DNA from: Lysobacter enzymogenes
GTDB lineage: Bacteria > Pseudomonadota > Gammaproteobacteria > Xanthomonadales > Xanthomonadaceae
NCBI RefSeq assembly: GCF_900106525.1
Contig: NZ_FNOG01000002.1
Coordinates: 535,563 to 599,562 of the forward strand
Length of the DNA stretch: 64,000 nt
Direction: 5' to 3'
Positions 38,688-62,960 of the stretch are shown in pieces; the first letter of the stretch is position 1; every line of letters starts with the position of its first letter. The notes beneath the pieces were generated by a model. The model was not told where the DNA came from. It worked only from the letters and a program-made list of their open reading frames with translations, and did no database searches. The translations under genes and the position numbers were made by a program.

Positions 38688-41174
38688 ATGAGTATCGCGA
38701 TCCCCTTCCTCGCCTTCCTGCTTATCGGCGCGATCGCCGCCTACCACCGCCTGCGATTGCCGGTGTGGGCCGCGCTGACCGCGACCGCGCTGGTCGCCTG
38801 CTGGCTGCTCGGCGCCAATCCGACCGCGACCATCGTCGCCGCGGTGCTGGTCGCGCTGATCGCCCTGCCGCTGCTGATTCCGGCGATCCGCCTGCCGCTG
38901 ATCACCAAGCCGCTGCTGGGCTTCTACACCAAGATCCTGCCGCCGCTGTCGGAAACCGAGCGCACCGCGCTGGAGGCCGGCACGGTCGGCTTCGAAGGCG
39001 AGCTGTTCTCGGGCAAGCCCGACTGGCAGCAACTGCTGAGCCAGCCCAAGCCGGTGCTGACCGCCGAGGAGCAAGCCTTCCTCGACGGCCCGACCGAAGA
39101 GCTGTGCAAGATGACCAACGATTGGCAGATCACTCACGTCGACGCCGATCTGTCGCCGCAGCTGTGGGACTACATCAAGAAGAACAAGTTCTTCGGCCTC
39201 AACATTCCCAAGGAATACGGCGGCCTGGGCTTCACCGCGCTGGCCAACCACAAGGTCATCCAGAAGCTGTCGTCGATCTCCAGCGTGGTCAGCTCCACGG
39301 TCGGCGTGCCCAACTCGCTGGGCCCGGCCGAGTTGCTGATGCACTACGGCACCGCGGAACAGAAAGACCACTACCTGCCGCGTCTGGCCGACGGCCGCGA
39401 AGTGCCCTGCTTCGGCCTCACCGGCCCGTGGGCGGGTTCCGACGCGACCTCGATTCCCGACTACGGCATCGTGACCATGGGCGAGTGGAACGGCGCGCGC
39501 GTGGTCGGCGTCAAGCTCACCTTCGACAAGCGCTACATCACGCTGGCCCCGGTCGCCACCCTGATCGGCCTGGCCTTCCGCATGTACGACCCGGACGGCC
39601 TGATCGGCGACAAGCGCGACATCGGCATCACCCTGGCGCTGGTGCCGCGCGACACCGCCGGCGTCGAAGTCGGCCGCCGCCACTTCCCGCTCAACTGCAC
39701 CTTCCAGAACGGCCCGATCCACGGCAAGGAAGTGTTCATTCCGCTGAGCCAGCTGATCGGCGGCGAAGCCTACGCCGGCAAGGGCTGGCAGATGCTGGTC
39801 GAGTGCCTGTCGATCGGCCGCTCGATCACCCTGCCCTCCTCCGGCAGCGGCGGCTCCAAGCTCGGCGCGGTGGTCACCGGCGCCTATGCGCGCATCCGCA
39901 AGCAGTTCGGCCTGTCGGTCGGCCGCTTCGAAGGCGTGGAAGAAGCGCTGGCGCGCATCGCCGGCCATGCTTATGCGGTCAGCGCGCTGTCGCAGGCCAC
40001 CGCCGCGGCCGTGGCGCGCGGCGAAAACCCGGCCGTGCCCTCGACCATCGCCAAGTACCACTGCACCGACATGGCCCGCGACGTGGCCAAGGACGTGATG
40101 GACATCCACGGCGGCAAGGGCATCATCCTCGGCCCGAAGAACTACGCCGGCCGCAACTGGCAGGCGGTGCCGATCATGATCACGGTGGAAGGCGCGAACA
40201 TCATGACGCGCTCGCTGATGATCTTCGGCCAGGGCGCGATCCTGTGCCATCCGTGGGTGCTGAAGGAAATGAAGGCGGCGATGCTGCCCGACAAGGCCGA
40301 AGCGCTGCGCGAGTTCGACAAGAACCTGTTCGGCCACATCGGCTTCGCCATCTCCAACGCCGTGCGCAGCCTGTGGTACGGCCTGACCGCCTCGCGCATC
40401 GGCGCCGCGCCGGGCGACACCTACACCCGCCGCTACTACCGCAAGCTCAACCGTTACTCGGCCACGCTGGCGCTGATGGCCGACACCTCGATGCTGCTGC
40501 TCGGCGGCAAGCTCAAGTTCAAGGAATCGCTGTCCGGGCGCCTGGGCGACGTGCTCAGCCAGCTGTACATCGCAAGCTCGATGCTCAAGCGTTACGAGGA
40601 CGAAGGCCGTCCGGTCGGCGACCAGCCGCTGCTGGCCTGGGCCTTCCACGACGCCGTGCACAAGATCGAACTGGCGCTGTCGGGCGCGCTGCGCAACTTC
40701 CCGATCCGTCCGGTCGGCTACCTGCTGTGGGCGCTGATCTTCCCCTGGGGCCGCCGCGCGCAGGCGCCGAGCGACCGCCTGGGCCACCGCGCCGCGGCGC
40801 TGCTGATGTCGCCCAACGACGCCCGCGACCGCCTCGCCGACGGCGTGTTCCTCACTCCGTGCGCGAACAACCCGGCCGGGCGCATCAACAGCTACCTGCA
40901 GAAGGTGATCCTGGCCGAGCCGGTCGAGCGCAAGTTCCTCAAGGCGCTGAAGAACAGCGACATCCAGGCGCTGGACTTCGCCGGCCAGCTCGACGAGGGC
41001 GTGCGCGAAGGCTGGATCACCATGGAGGAGCGCAAGCAGCTTGAAGAGCTGCGCGAGATGACCATCGACGCGATCAGCGTGGACGACTTCGACGCCGCCG
41101 AACTGCGTTCGGCCGGCTACAGGCCGTATGCGCAGGAAGACGCCGGTCGCGGCGACGCGCGCGCGGCGGCGTAA
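38688..41174 (+). CDS. fadE: FadE-type membrane-associated acyl-CoA dehydrogenase
   Basis: First step of fatty acid beta-oxidation: flavin-dependent oxidation of acyl-CoA to trans-2-enoyl-CoA. The 828-aa length is that of the long FadE type and not of the 380-aa soluble enzymes. Two N-terminal hydrophobic segments (about 3-20, 24-65) are followed by the dehydrogenase core with IPKEYGGLGFTALAN, CFGLTGPWAGSDATSIP, and MDIHGGKGIILGPKNYAGR. The C-terminal extension (about 560-828) carries the family DUF1974 region. Divergent from a TetR regulator; strong terminator downstream. Confidence 0.95.
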   Translation: MSIAIPFLAFLLIGAIAAYHRLRLPVWAALTATALVACWLLGANPTATIVAAVLVALIALPLLIPAIRLPLITKPLLGFYTKILPPLSETERTALEAGTVGFEGELFSGKPDWQQLLSQPKPVLTAEEQAFLDGPTEELCKMTNDWQITHVDADLSPQLWDYIKKNKFFGLNIPKEYGGLGFTALANHKVIQKLSSISSVVSSTVGVPNSLGPAELLMHYGTAEQKDHYLPRLADGREVPCFGLTGPWAGSDATSIPDYGIVTMGEWNGARVVGVKLTFDKRYITLAPVATLIGLAFRMYDPDGLIGDKRDIGITLALVPRDTAGVEVGRRHFPLNCTFQNGPIHGKEVFIPLSQLIGGEAYAGKGWQMLVECLSIGRSITLPSSGSGGSKLGAVVTGAYARIRKQFGLSVGRFEGVEEALARIAGHAYAVSALSQATAAAVARGENPAVPSTIAKYHCTDMARDVAKDVMDIHGGKGIILGPKNYAGRNWQAVPIMITVEGANIMTRSLMIFGQGAILCHPWVLKEMKAAMLPDKAEALREFDKNLFGHIGFAISNAVRSLWYGLTASRIGAAPGDTYTRRYYRKLNRYSATLALMADTSMLLLGGKLKFKESLSGRLGDVLSQLYIASSMLKRYEDEGRPVGDQPLLAWAFHDAVHKIELALSGALRNFPIRPVGYLLWALIFPWGRRAQAPSDRLGHRAAALLMSPNDARDRLADGVFLTPCANNPAGRINSYLQKVILAEPVERKFLKALKNSDIQALDFAGQLDEGVREGWITMEERKQLEELREMTIDAISVDDFDAAELRSAGYRPYAQEDAGRGDARAAA

Positions 41175-41212
41175 GCCTGCGGACTCGCGCATGCGAGGCG
41201 ATGCATGACTGG

Positions 41213-41240
41213 AACGGCGGGCCTTCGGGTCCGCCGTTTT
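41213..41240 (+). terminator. Rho-independent terminator after fadE
   Basis: AACGGCGGGCC-TTCG-GGTCCGCCGTT forms an 11-bp stem (one G-T pair) with a UUCG loop, running into TTTT. It begins 39 bases after the fadE stop. Confidence 0.85.
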
Positions 41241-41299
41241 GGTATGCGGCGTTCAACCGGCGCAAGCACGACCCATCAACCGCGACGCCCCTACCTACC

Positions 41300-41382
41300 G
41301 TCATTCCCGCGAAGGCGGGAATCCAGGGCTTCACCGAGGCATGACTCTGAAGTCTCTGGATTCCCGCCTTCGCGGGAATGAC
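41300..41382. repeat. Palindromic interspersed repeat (GTCATTCCCGCG variant)
   Basis: Arms GTCATTCCCGCGAAGGCGGG and CCCGCCTTCGCGGGAATGAC are perfect complements, with the same core as at 28961. The compensated T/A change in both arms suggests the hairpin is maintained by selection or gene conversion. Confidence 0.9.
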
Positions 41383-41435
41383 GGATAGGCAGGAACGGCG
41401 CGAACTCAACCATTCAACGAAGACCCGCCACCACC

Positions 41436-41912
41436 ATGAGCGCCAACGTCCTCGCCCTGTACAAAAAACTCACCCGCTACCCCGCCGGCCACTGGCTGTT
41501 CTCGCGCGCGGTGTGCATGAAAGCGCCCTACTTCGGCAGCATCAAGCCGCGCTTCGAATCGCTCGAACCCGGCCGCTGCAGCGCGACGATCAAGCACCGC
41601 CGCGCCGTCACCAATCACCTCGGCACCGTCCACGCCATCGCCATGTGCAACCTCGCTGAACTCACCGGCGGCGTGATGACCGACGTCAGCATTCCCAAGT
41701 CGATGCGCTGGATCCCCATCGGCATGCAGGTCGAATACCTCAAAAAAGCCGTCGGCACCCTGCGCGCGGTGGCCACGCCCGCCGCGCCCCTCGTCGAATC
41801 CGACGCGCCCTACGACCTGCCGGTGAACGTCGAAATCAGCAACCCCGCCGGCGAACCCGTGTTCCGCGCCCGCATCGCCATGCGCGTTTCGCCCAAGCCC
41901 AAGCGCGACTGA
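41436..41912 (+). CDS. DUF4442-family hotdog-fold protein (putative thioesterase)
   Basis: A 158-aa soluble protein with a hotdog-fold pattern: helix HWLFSRAVCMKAPYFGSIKP, then NHLGTVHAIAMCNLAELTGG (about 60-79), the position where HotDog thioesterases place the catalytic helix, followed by strands ending RIAMRVSPKP. DUF4442/YiiD-like proteins are putative acyl-CoA thioesterases. It stands downstream of fadE, beyond a terminator and a repeat; a lipid-related role fits but is not shown. ATG at 41436. Confidence 0.82.
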   Translation: MSANVLALYKKLTRYPAGHWLFSRAVCMKAPYFGSIKPRFESLEPGRCSATIKHRRAVTNHLGTVHAIAMCNLAELTGGVMTDVSIPKSMRWIPIGMQVEYLKKAVGTLRAVATPAAPLVESDAPYDLPVNVEISNPAGEPVFRARIAMRVSPKPKRD

Positions 41913-41932
41913 CCGAAGCCCCTGTAGGAGCG

Positions 41933-42007
41933 GCGCAAGCCGCGACCGCGACATCCGGCTTGCGGCGTAAGCGCGATGTCGCGGTCGCGGCTCGCGCCGC
42001 TCCTACA
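41933..42007. repeat. Interspersed inverted repeat (TGTAGGAGCG family)
   Basis: TGTAGGAGCGGCGCAAGCCG and CGGCTCGCGCCGCTCCTACA-type arms around GCGACCGCGACATC / GATGTCGCGGTCGC give a nearly complete hairpin of about 75 bases. Related to the element at 11211-11297. Confidence 0.88.
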
Positions 42008-42083
42008 GTCGCAAACGAAACATCCGCACCAACGGCGCCATCCCCGCTGCCACAATCGCCCTCTACCCCGCATCGGCCCCGCC

Positions 42084-42467
42084 ATGACCGCCACCCAGTG
42101 GATCTACCTCGCCGGCCTGCACAGCCTCGGCTTCGCCGTCTTCCACATGGCCTTCTGGCGGATCTTCCGCTGGCGCGAGACCCTGCGCACCGCGACCGTG
42201 GCCGATCGCGCGATCATCCAGATCCTCAACCTGCGCCTGATCTACGTCGCCGCCGGCGTCGCTGCGCTGTGCTTTCTCTTCGCCGAAGAACTGCACAGCA
42301 CCGCGCTGGGTCGCGCGGTGCTGCTGGGCATGTCGCTGTTCTGGGTCGGCCGCACCATCGAGCAGTTCGTGTTCCTGCGCATCAACCGGCCGATGGTGCA
42401 TGTGTTGACGGCGTTGTTCGTGCTGGGAGCAGTGCTGTTCGCCATACCGCTGGCGACGTCGGCCTGA
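42084..42467 (+). CDS. Small integral membrane protein, 127 aa
   Basis: Four hydrophobic helices (about 7-25, 45-65, 73-92 and 103-122) in 127 residues, starting MTATQWIYLAGLHSLGFAVF. Charged residues lie in loops (FWRIFRWRETLR, INRP). No family recognised; a conserved inner-membrane protein of unknown role. It converges with the thioesterase gene of the biosynthetic cluster, 24 bases away. Confidence 0.75.
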   Translation: MTATQWIYLAGLHSLGFAVFHMAFWRIFRWRETLRTATVADRAIIQILNLRLIYVAAGVAALCFLFAEELHSTALGRAVLLGMSLFWVGRTIEQFVFLRINRPMVHVLTALFVLGAVLFAIPLATSA

Positions 42468-42491
42468 GGCCGCCGCCGCGGGCGCGCGTCG

Positions 42492-43219
42492 CTAAGCCAA
42501 CAGACGGGCGACCGTCGCGATGACTTCGTCGCGCCGGGTTTCGAGGAAAAAATGCCCGCCGTCGAATCCGTGCATCGACGTGTCGCCCTGGGTTTCCTCG
42601 CTCCAGCCGCTCATGTGTTCGCCGACCAGTTCGTCGCCGCGGCCGTACAACGCGTCGATCGGCAGGCGCCATGACGGGCTCGGCGCGCGCACGTAGTCCT
42701 CGCTCAAGCGCAGGTCGGCGCGGATCGTCGGCAACAGCACACGCATGAGTTCGGCGTTGGCCAGCACCGCATCGGGCGTGCCTTGGTACTGGCGCAAGCG
42801 CGCGATCAGCGCCGGCTCGGGCAGTTGGTGCAGGCCGATTTCCGGTTCGCGCAGGCTCGGCGCGGCGCAGCCGGACACGATCAGCCGCTCGGGCAGCGGC
42901 AGGCCGCGGTCGGCGCAGGCGCGCGCGGTTTCGAACGCCATCAACGCGCCGAGGCTGTGGCCGAAGAACGCGAACGCCGGCGCGCGTTCGGCGGCGACCG
43001 CATCGGCCAACGCCTGGATCAGCGGCGGCCACTCGTGCATCGGCGCTTCGGCCAAACGTTGCGCTCGCCCGGGCAGTTGTACGGCGCGCACCCGGATCCA
43101 CGCCGGCAGGCGTTCCTGCCAGGGCAGGAACGCGACCGGATTGCCGCCGGCGTAGGGGAAGCAATACAGGCTCAGGCGGCCGGCCGGCGGTGGCCGGCCG
43201 ACGATCCACGACCCTGCGC

Positions 43220-43223
<4 letters not shown>
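42492..43223 (-). CDS. Type II (editing) thioesterase of the PKS-NRPS cluster
   Basis: Stand-alone alpha/beta-hydrolase thioesterase of 243 aa, GrsT/SrfAD type, expected to strip mis-primed or stalled acyl groups from carrier domains. Motifs: CFPYAGGN near residue 23, nucleophile elbow [13 protein letters not shown] (Ser near 87), an Asp in the YGRGDELV segment and the catalytic His in FDGGHFFLE. The start ATG overlaps the NRPS stop (ATGA), which places it as the last gene of the PKS-NRPS operon. A longer start at 43250 would extend into the NRPS gene and has no support. Confidence 0.93.
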
Positions 43224-57195
<13,972 letters not shown>

Positions 57196-57199
<4 letters not shown>

Positions 57200-60100
57200 G
57201 CCTCGTCTCCGCCCGCGAGCAGACTTTCCAGTTGGTCGTCGCTGAGCTCGCTCATCTGCGCCAGCACTTCGGCCACCGCCGCGTCCTGCGCGGCCAGCCG
57301 GTCGGCCTGGATCTGCGCGGCCAGCAACGCGCCGAGCTGATTCGGGCTGGCGCCCTTGAGCAGTTCCAGCACCGACAAGCCGACCCGCAGCGAATGCTCG
57401 ATCCGGTTCTTCATCTCGATCGCCATCATCGAGTCCAGGCCGAGCTGGGACAGGCTTTCGTCCAGACCCAACGCCGACGGATCGGCGCGCAGAATCCGGC
57501 ACGCCAGTTCGCGCACGTACTCGGCCAGGGTCCGCGCCAGCGCGGGCTCGTCCTCGCACTGGGCCAGACGCAGGTGGATATCGACCTTGTCTTCGCCGGA
57601 TCCGGCGCCGGCCTGCGCATCTTCCTGGCGCTCGGCCTCGACCAGCGCCTGGATGTGCGGCGCGGCGATGCCCAGCGGGCTGGTCTCGCCGACCCGCGTC
57701 CACTTCGCGCCCAGCACCACCGCATGCGGCAGCTCCGGCGCGGTCAGCAACCGCCCCAGCGCGCGGCAGCCCTGCTCGGCCGACATCGGGTACAGGCCGC
57801 GGTCGTGGAAGAACGTGGTCAGGTCGAGCTTGATCGCCATGCCGACATCGCCCCACGGCCCCCAGCCCACGCTCAGCGCCGGCAGGCCCTGCGCGCGCCG
57901 GTGCTGGGCGAGCAGATCGAGGAAGTTGTTGGCGGCGGCGTAATTGCCCTGCCCCATCGACGCGACCTGCGCGGCCACCGACGAGAACAGCACGAAGAAA
58001 TCCAGCGGCCGCACGGCGAAGGCCCGATGCAGGTTCCACGCGCCGACCGCCTTGGGCGGGAACGCGGACAGGAACTCGGCGTGGTCGCTCTGCGCCAGCA
58101 ACTGCGGCCGCGCCACGCCGGCGGAGTGGATCACCCCGCGGATCGGCGGCCGGCATTCGCCGTCCATGCGCGCGATCAGCGCGTCCAGCGCCGCCGCGTC
58201 GGCGATGTCGAAGCATTCCACCGCGACGCTGGCGCCGGCGCGTTCCAGTTCGAGCAGGCGCGCGACCAAGCCGGCCTGCGCATGCCCGTTCGGCAGGTCG
58301 CGCCACTGCGCGCGCGGCGGCGGCGGCGTGCGTCCGATCAGGATCAGATGACGCGCGCCGCGCTCGACCAGCCACGCAGCGATTTCAAGGCCCAGCGCGC
58401 CGAGCCCGCCGGTGATCAGGTAACTGGCGTCCGCGCGCAACGCCGGCAGCGCGTCCGGCGCCGCGTCGACGCCGCTGTCTTCCAACTGCAGCGAATAACG
58501 GCGCCCGTCGCGCCAGGCGATCTGGTCCTCGCGCCGCGTCGCCAGGCATTCGTCGACGAGGTTGCGCGCGTCGCTCGCGGCATCGCGGCCGTCGAGATCG
58601 ACCGCGCCGCCCCACAGGTCGATGTGTTCGCCGTGACCGACGATCCGGCCCAGGCCCCAGACCGCGCCGGCGAACGGATCGGCGCGGTCGCCGGCCAGCA
58701 CGCGTTGCGCGGCCTGGGTCGCGATCCACAGCTTCGGCTTCTCCGCCGCGACCCGGCGCGCCAGCGCGCGCACGGCGTCGAACGTCGGCAGGCAGCGTTC
58801 GGCGAGCAAGGTCATCGCCTGCGCCGCGTCGGGTTCGGCCGGCGCCGGCGGCACCAGGTCGATGACGCCGCGCAATGCGGCGGCGTGCGCGTCGAGCGCG
58901 CGCGACCAAGCCTCGACATCGTCCGCGACGAAGCCAGGCTCGGCGCTCAATTCGATGCAGGCGTGGCCGCGCCCGCGCAGTTCCGCGGCCACCGCCGCGG
59001 CCAGCGCGCCGTCGCCGCGCAACAACCAGGCGCCCGGCGCCATCGCCGCGGCGGCGGGCAGTTCGGCCTCGCGCCAGGCCGGCGCGTACAGGCGCTGCGG
59101 CGTCTCGATGAAACCGCCGGCGCCGCCGAGCACCTTTGCCGCGCAATCGGCGACTTCCAGCAGCAGTTCGCCGTCCGGCGCGTACACGCGCACGTCGCCG
59201 TGGATGCGGTCGTCCTCGCGCCGGGTCACCCGCGCGTGGATGTACAGATCCGGCGCGAACGCGCCGTAGCTGCGGCCGCGCGCGAAGCCGGTCGGCATGT
59301 AGACCTTGGAGCCTTCCACCTGCAGCGGCAGCGCCGCGGCCAGGGTCTGGAAGCACAGGTCGAGCACGGCCGGATGCAGATGGAAGCGGTCCAGCGACTC
59401 GTGCAGCGCCGCCGGCACCGCAACCCGCGCCAGCGCTTCGCCCTCACCCTGGCGCAGGCCCGCCAGGCCGCGGAAGGTCGGGCCGTATTGCAGGCCGACG
59501 CTGCGGAAATAGGCGTAGCAGTCCTCCGCCGCGATGTCGCGCGGGCAGCGCGCGCGCAGCGCGTCCAGATCGGCCGGCGCGGGACGCGCGTCGGTGTCGA
59601 ATTCGATCCGGCCGGTGCAGTGGGTGCGCCAGCGCTCGTCCTCGCCGCGGCTGGCGATGCGCACCGCGCCGGTGTCCGCGTCGAGGCCCACGCGCAAGGT
59701 CGCGGCCTGCTCCTGCGACAGATACAGCGCGCGTTCGAAACGGATGTCGGCCAAGGCCAGACGCGCGTCGCCGCCGTGCAGCGTGCGTGCGGCGGTCAGC
59801 GCCATGTCGGCGTAGCCGGCGCCGGGGAACACCACGGTGCCGTCGAGCTGGTGGTCTTGCAGGAACTCCAGCTGCGGGCTGTCCAGATCGCTTTCCCAGC
59901 TCGGCAGGTCGTGGTCGATGCGCCGTTGCAGCAGCGGATGCGGCAGCGCCTGCAGGCGCGCGCGCGCCGAGCCCGGCGATTCGTGCCAGTGGCGCTCCTT
60001 GCGCCAGGGATAGGTCGGCAGGCGCACGTGCGCGCCGCGCGGCAGGCGCTGCGACCAGTCCGGCGCGGCGCCGGCGCAGTACAGCTCGGCGACCGCCGCG

Positions 60101-62655
60101 GCGATGCGCTCGGATTCGTCGCGCTCGCGGTGCAGGGTCGCGGTGGTGCGCACCGCGCGGTCGGCGGCGTTGGCGCATTCGCCCAGCGACGAGGCCAGCA
60201 CCGGGTGCGGCGAGATTTCGACGAAATGCGCGCCGCCCTCGGCCAGGATCGCCGTCACCGCATCGGAAAAGCGCACCGGCTCGCGCATGTTGGCGAACCA
60301 GTAGGCGTTGTCGTGCAGGTGCCCGTCCACGCGCTGCCCGCTCACGGTCGAATACAGCGGCACCTGCGGCTCGCGCGGCGCCACCGCCGCGGTGCAGGCC
60401 AGCATCTCCTCGCGCAGGCCGTCCATGTAGCAGCTGTGGAACGGCACCTGCACGCGCAAGCGGCGCACGAACAGTTCGCGCGCGGCGAGTTCGGCCTGCA
60501 GGCGTTCGATGCCGTCCAGCGAGCCGGCCACGGTGACCTGGGCCGGCCCGTTGATCGCGGCGATCGACACGGTCGGATCGGCCAGCGCGTCGATCGCCGC
60601 CTGCGCCTGTTCGCGCGCCAGCCCGACCGCGAGCATCGCGCCGTGGCCGGCCATGCGGTGCAGCAGGCGGCTGCGATGATGGATCACGCACACCGCGTCC
60701 TCCAGGCTCAGGCAACCCGCGGCGTAGGCCGCGGCGATCTCGCCCAGGCTGTGGCCGACGATCGCGGCCGGACGCACGCCCCACTGCGCCAACAGCTCGG
60801 TCAGGCCCACCTGCAGGATGAAGCCGGCCGACTGCACCACATCGGTGTCGTTGGCGCGCGCGGTCTCAGACTCGGCCAGCATATGCGGCAGCAAATCCCA
60901 GCCGGCCACCTGCGCGAACAGCTGCGCGCAACGGTCGACCGCGGCCTTGAACACCGGCTCGCGGCGGTACAGCTGCTGGCCCATGCCCCACCACTGCGGG
61001 CCCGAGCCGGAATAGACGAACACCAGGCCGGGCGCGGACTGCACCGGCGTATCCGAGGTCCACGCGCCGTCGCTGCGGCCCTCGTCGGCCAACGCGCGCA
61101 GGCGTTGCGCCAGTTGTTCGGCCGAATCGGCGGCGACGCAGGCGCGGTGCGGATGATGCTCGCGGCCCAGCGCGGCGGCGCGGGAGAGGTCTTGCAATGC
61201 CACGTCGGCAAGCGCGCCGCCGCGTTCGAGGCGGTCGGCATAGCGGCCGGCCAGCGCCGACAGCGCATCGGGATGGCGCGCCGACAGCGGCAGCAGCCAC
61301 GGCCCCGCGGCCGCCGGCTCGGGCTGCGCCGGCGCGGTCGGCGCGGGCGCGCTGGCCAGGATCGCGTGCGCGTTGCTGCCGCCGAAACCGAACGAGTTCA
61401 CCGCCGCCAGCGTCGCGCCGTCGCGGCGCGGCAACGCAGTCAGCCCGGTCGGCACCCGCAGTTTCAGCGCCTGCAGGTCGATCTGCGCGTTGGGCTCGAG
61501 GAAATGCAGATGCGGCGGCACTTGCCCGCGCTCCAGCACCAGCGCGGTCTTGATCAGCGCCGCCACGCCGGCGGCGGCTTCGGTATGGCCGATGTTGGTC
61601 TTGACCGAGCCGATCAAGCACGGCTCGGCCGGGTCGCGGCCTTCGCTCATCACCGAGCCGATCGCACCGGCCTCGATCGGATCGCCGACCGGCGTGCCGG
61701 TGCCGTGCGCTTCCACATAGTCGATCTGCGCCGGCGCCGCGTCGGCCGCCGCCAGCGCCGCGCGCATGAGCAGGCGCTGCGCGTCCGCGCTCGGCACGGT
61801 GATGCCCTGGCTGCGGCCGTCCTGGTTGGACTGGGTCGCGCGGATCGTCGCATAGATATGGTCGCCGGCCGCCAGCGCATCGTCGAGCCGCTTGAGCACG
61901 ACGATGCCGCCGCCTTCGCCGCGCACATAGCCGTCGGCGCGCGAATCGAACGCGCGCGAGCGGCCGGTCGGCGAGAGCATGCCGGCCTGCGATTCGGCGA
62001 TGGTGTAGGCCGGGCCGAGCAGCGCGTTGACGCCGCCGGCCAGGGCGATGTCGGATTCGCCGTTGCGCAGGCTCTGGCAGGCCAGGTGCACCGCGACCAT
62101 CGACGAGGAACACGCGGTATCGATCGACATGCACGGGCCGCGCAGGCCGAACACGTAGGACAGGCGCGCCGCCAGCAGGGTCATCATCGAGCCGGTGGCG
62201 GTGTGCGCCTCGACGTTGCGGTAATCCGCATTGCCCAGCTGCTGCAGCATGTAGTCGAGGGTGAAGCCGCCCATGTAGACGCCGACCGCGCGCTCGTGCA
62301 GCGACGACGGCACGATGCCCGCATCCTCGAACGCTTCCCAGCACACTTCCAGCAGCAGGCGCTGCTGCGGATCCATCACCGCCGCTTCGCGCGGCGAAAT
62401 GCCGAAGAACCCGGCGTCGAAGCGGTCGATGCCGTCGACGAAACCGCCCCAGCGGGTGGCCGACTTCCCGCGCACGCCCTTGCGCGGATGGTAGAAGTTG
62501 TCGCGATGCCAGCGATCGGCGGGAACCTCGCCGATGCAATCGATCCCTTGCGAGAGCTTGTCCCAGAACGTTTCGGGGTCGTTACCGCCGCCCGGAAAAC
62601 GGCAACCGATGCCGACGATGGCCACAGACGCATTAATGCCCGTAAACGTTTCCAT
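57196..62655 (-). CDS. Type I polyketide synthase KS-AT-DH-KR-ACP
   Basis: A 1819-aa single PKS module. KS about 10-430 ([10 protein letters not shown], Cys near 181; [19 protein letters not shown]). AT about 545-850 (GHSLGE near 637; VPFHS where HAFH is usual for malonyl). DH about 890-1190 with an intact HxxxGxxxxP ([11 protein letters not shown]) and VLDLCFQ. KR about 1240-1640 ([12 protein letters not shown]...Y site). ACP near 1700-1780 ([10 protein letters not shown], Ser near 1740). No ER and no TE. The C-terminal [18 protein letters not shown] looks like a docking end for the NRPS. The active Cys in KS argues against a decarboxylating loading KS, so the starter is unclear; iterative use is possible. 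Start at 62655 behind AAGGGA; an earlier open stretch lacks support. Confidence 0.96.
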
Positions 62656-62960
62656 TCCCTTGGTCCTTGCGACGTTGTCGATCCATGAGCACGACCGCAA
62701 GCTACATGCGGTGTGTGACGCAATATCATCGTAAACCACAACGTATTACACCGGTCAATGCGGCCAACGACATATTCAATGCGCGTAGCAGTCGCGCTAT
62801 ACGCTGTGTCACCGATCCGGTATACGCTGCATGCGTTACCGGTCGTGATGCATGCGCAGGGCGCGCGGCCGCGACCGTCCTGCTAACGTAGTTCGCAGGA
62901 AGGCACCGAAACCCGTCACGGTTCTGCGCCTGTCGTCGAAGCCAAGGAATGGACCTCCCA
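62656..62960. promoter_or_regulatory. Divergent promoter region of the biosynthetic cluster
   Basis: These 305 bases separate the PKS and the exporter gene, and are visibly more AT-rich than the surrounding DNA. They hold direct repeats TATACGCTG at 62798-62806 and 62821-62829 (23 apart) and TGCATGCG at 62828-62835 and 62849-62856 (21 apart). TTGACC near 62753-62758 on the minus strand may be a -35 for the PKS operon, but no good -10 follows. No regulator gene is visible inside the window. Confidence 0.5.

Noticed and set aside
28961-41382. Insertion sequences around the large palindromes.
   Set aside because: No transposase gene, no target-site duplication; these are short interspersed repeats of 75-90 bases.
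57200-58375. Upstream extension of the NRPS frame by about 390 codons.
   Set aside because: The extension overlaps the PKS C-terminus, is arginine-rich and disordered, and the ATGA overlap gives a natural start at 57199.
58900-59300. An enoyl reductase between DH and KR in the PKS.
   Set aside because: The segment matches the structural half of KR; no NADPH-binding motif of an ER was found, so full reduction is not predicted.
62000-62240. PKS KS as a decarboxylating KSQ loading domain.
   Set aside because: The active site reads TACSSS with Cys present, so it is a condensing KS.
57232-62688. An 1818-codon open frame on the plus strand, antisense to the PKS gene.
   Set aside because: Same cause: codon bias leaves few stops in the antisense frame; no recognisable motif and no ribosome site.
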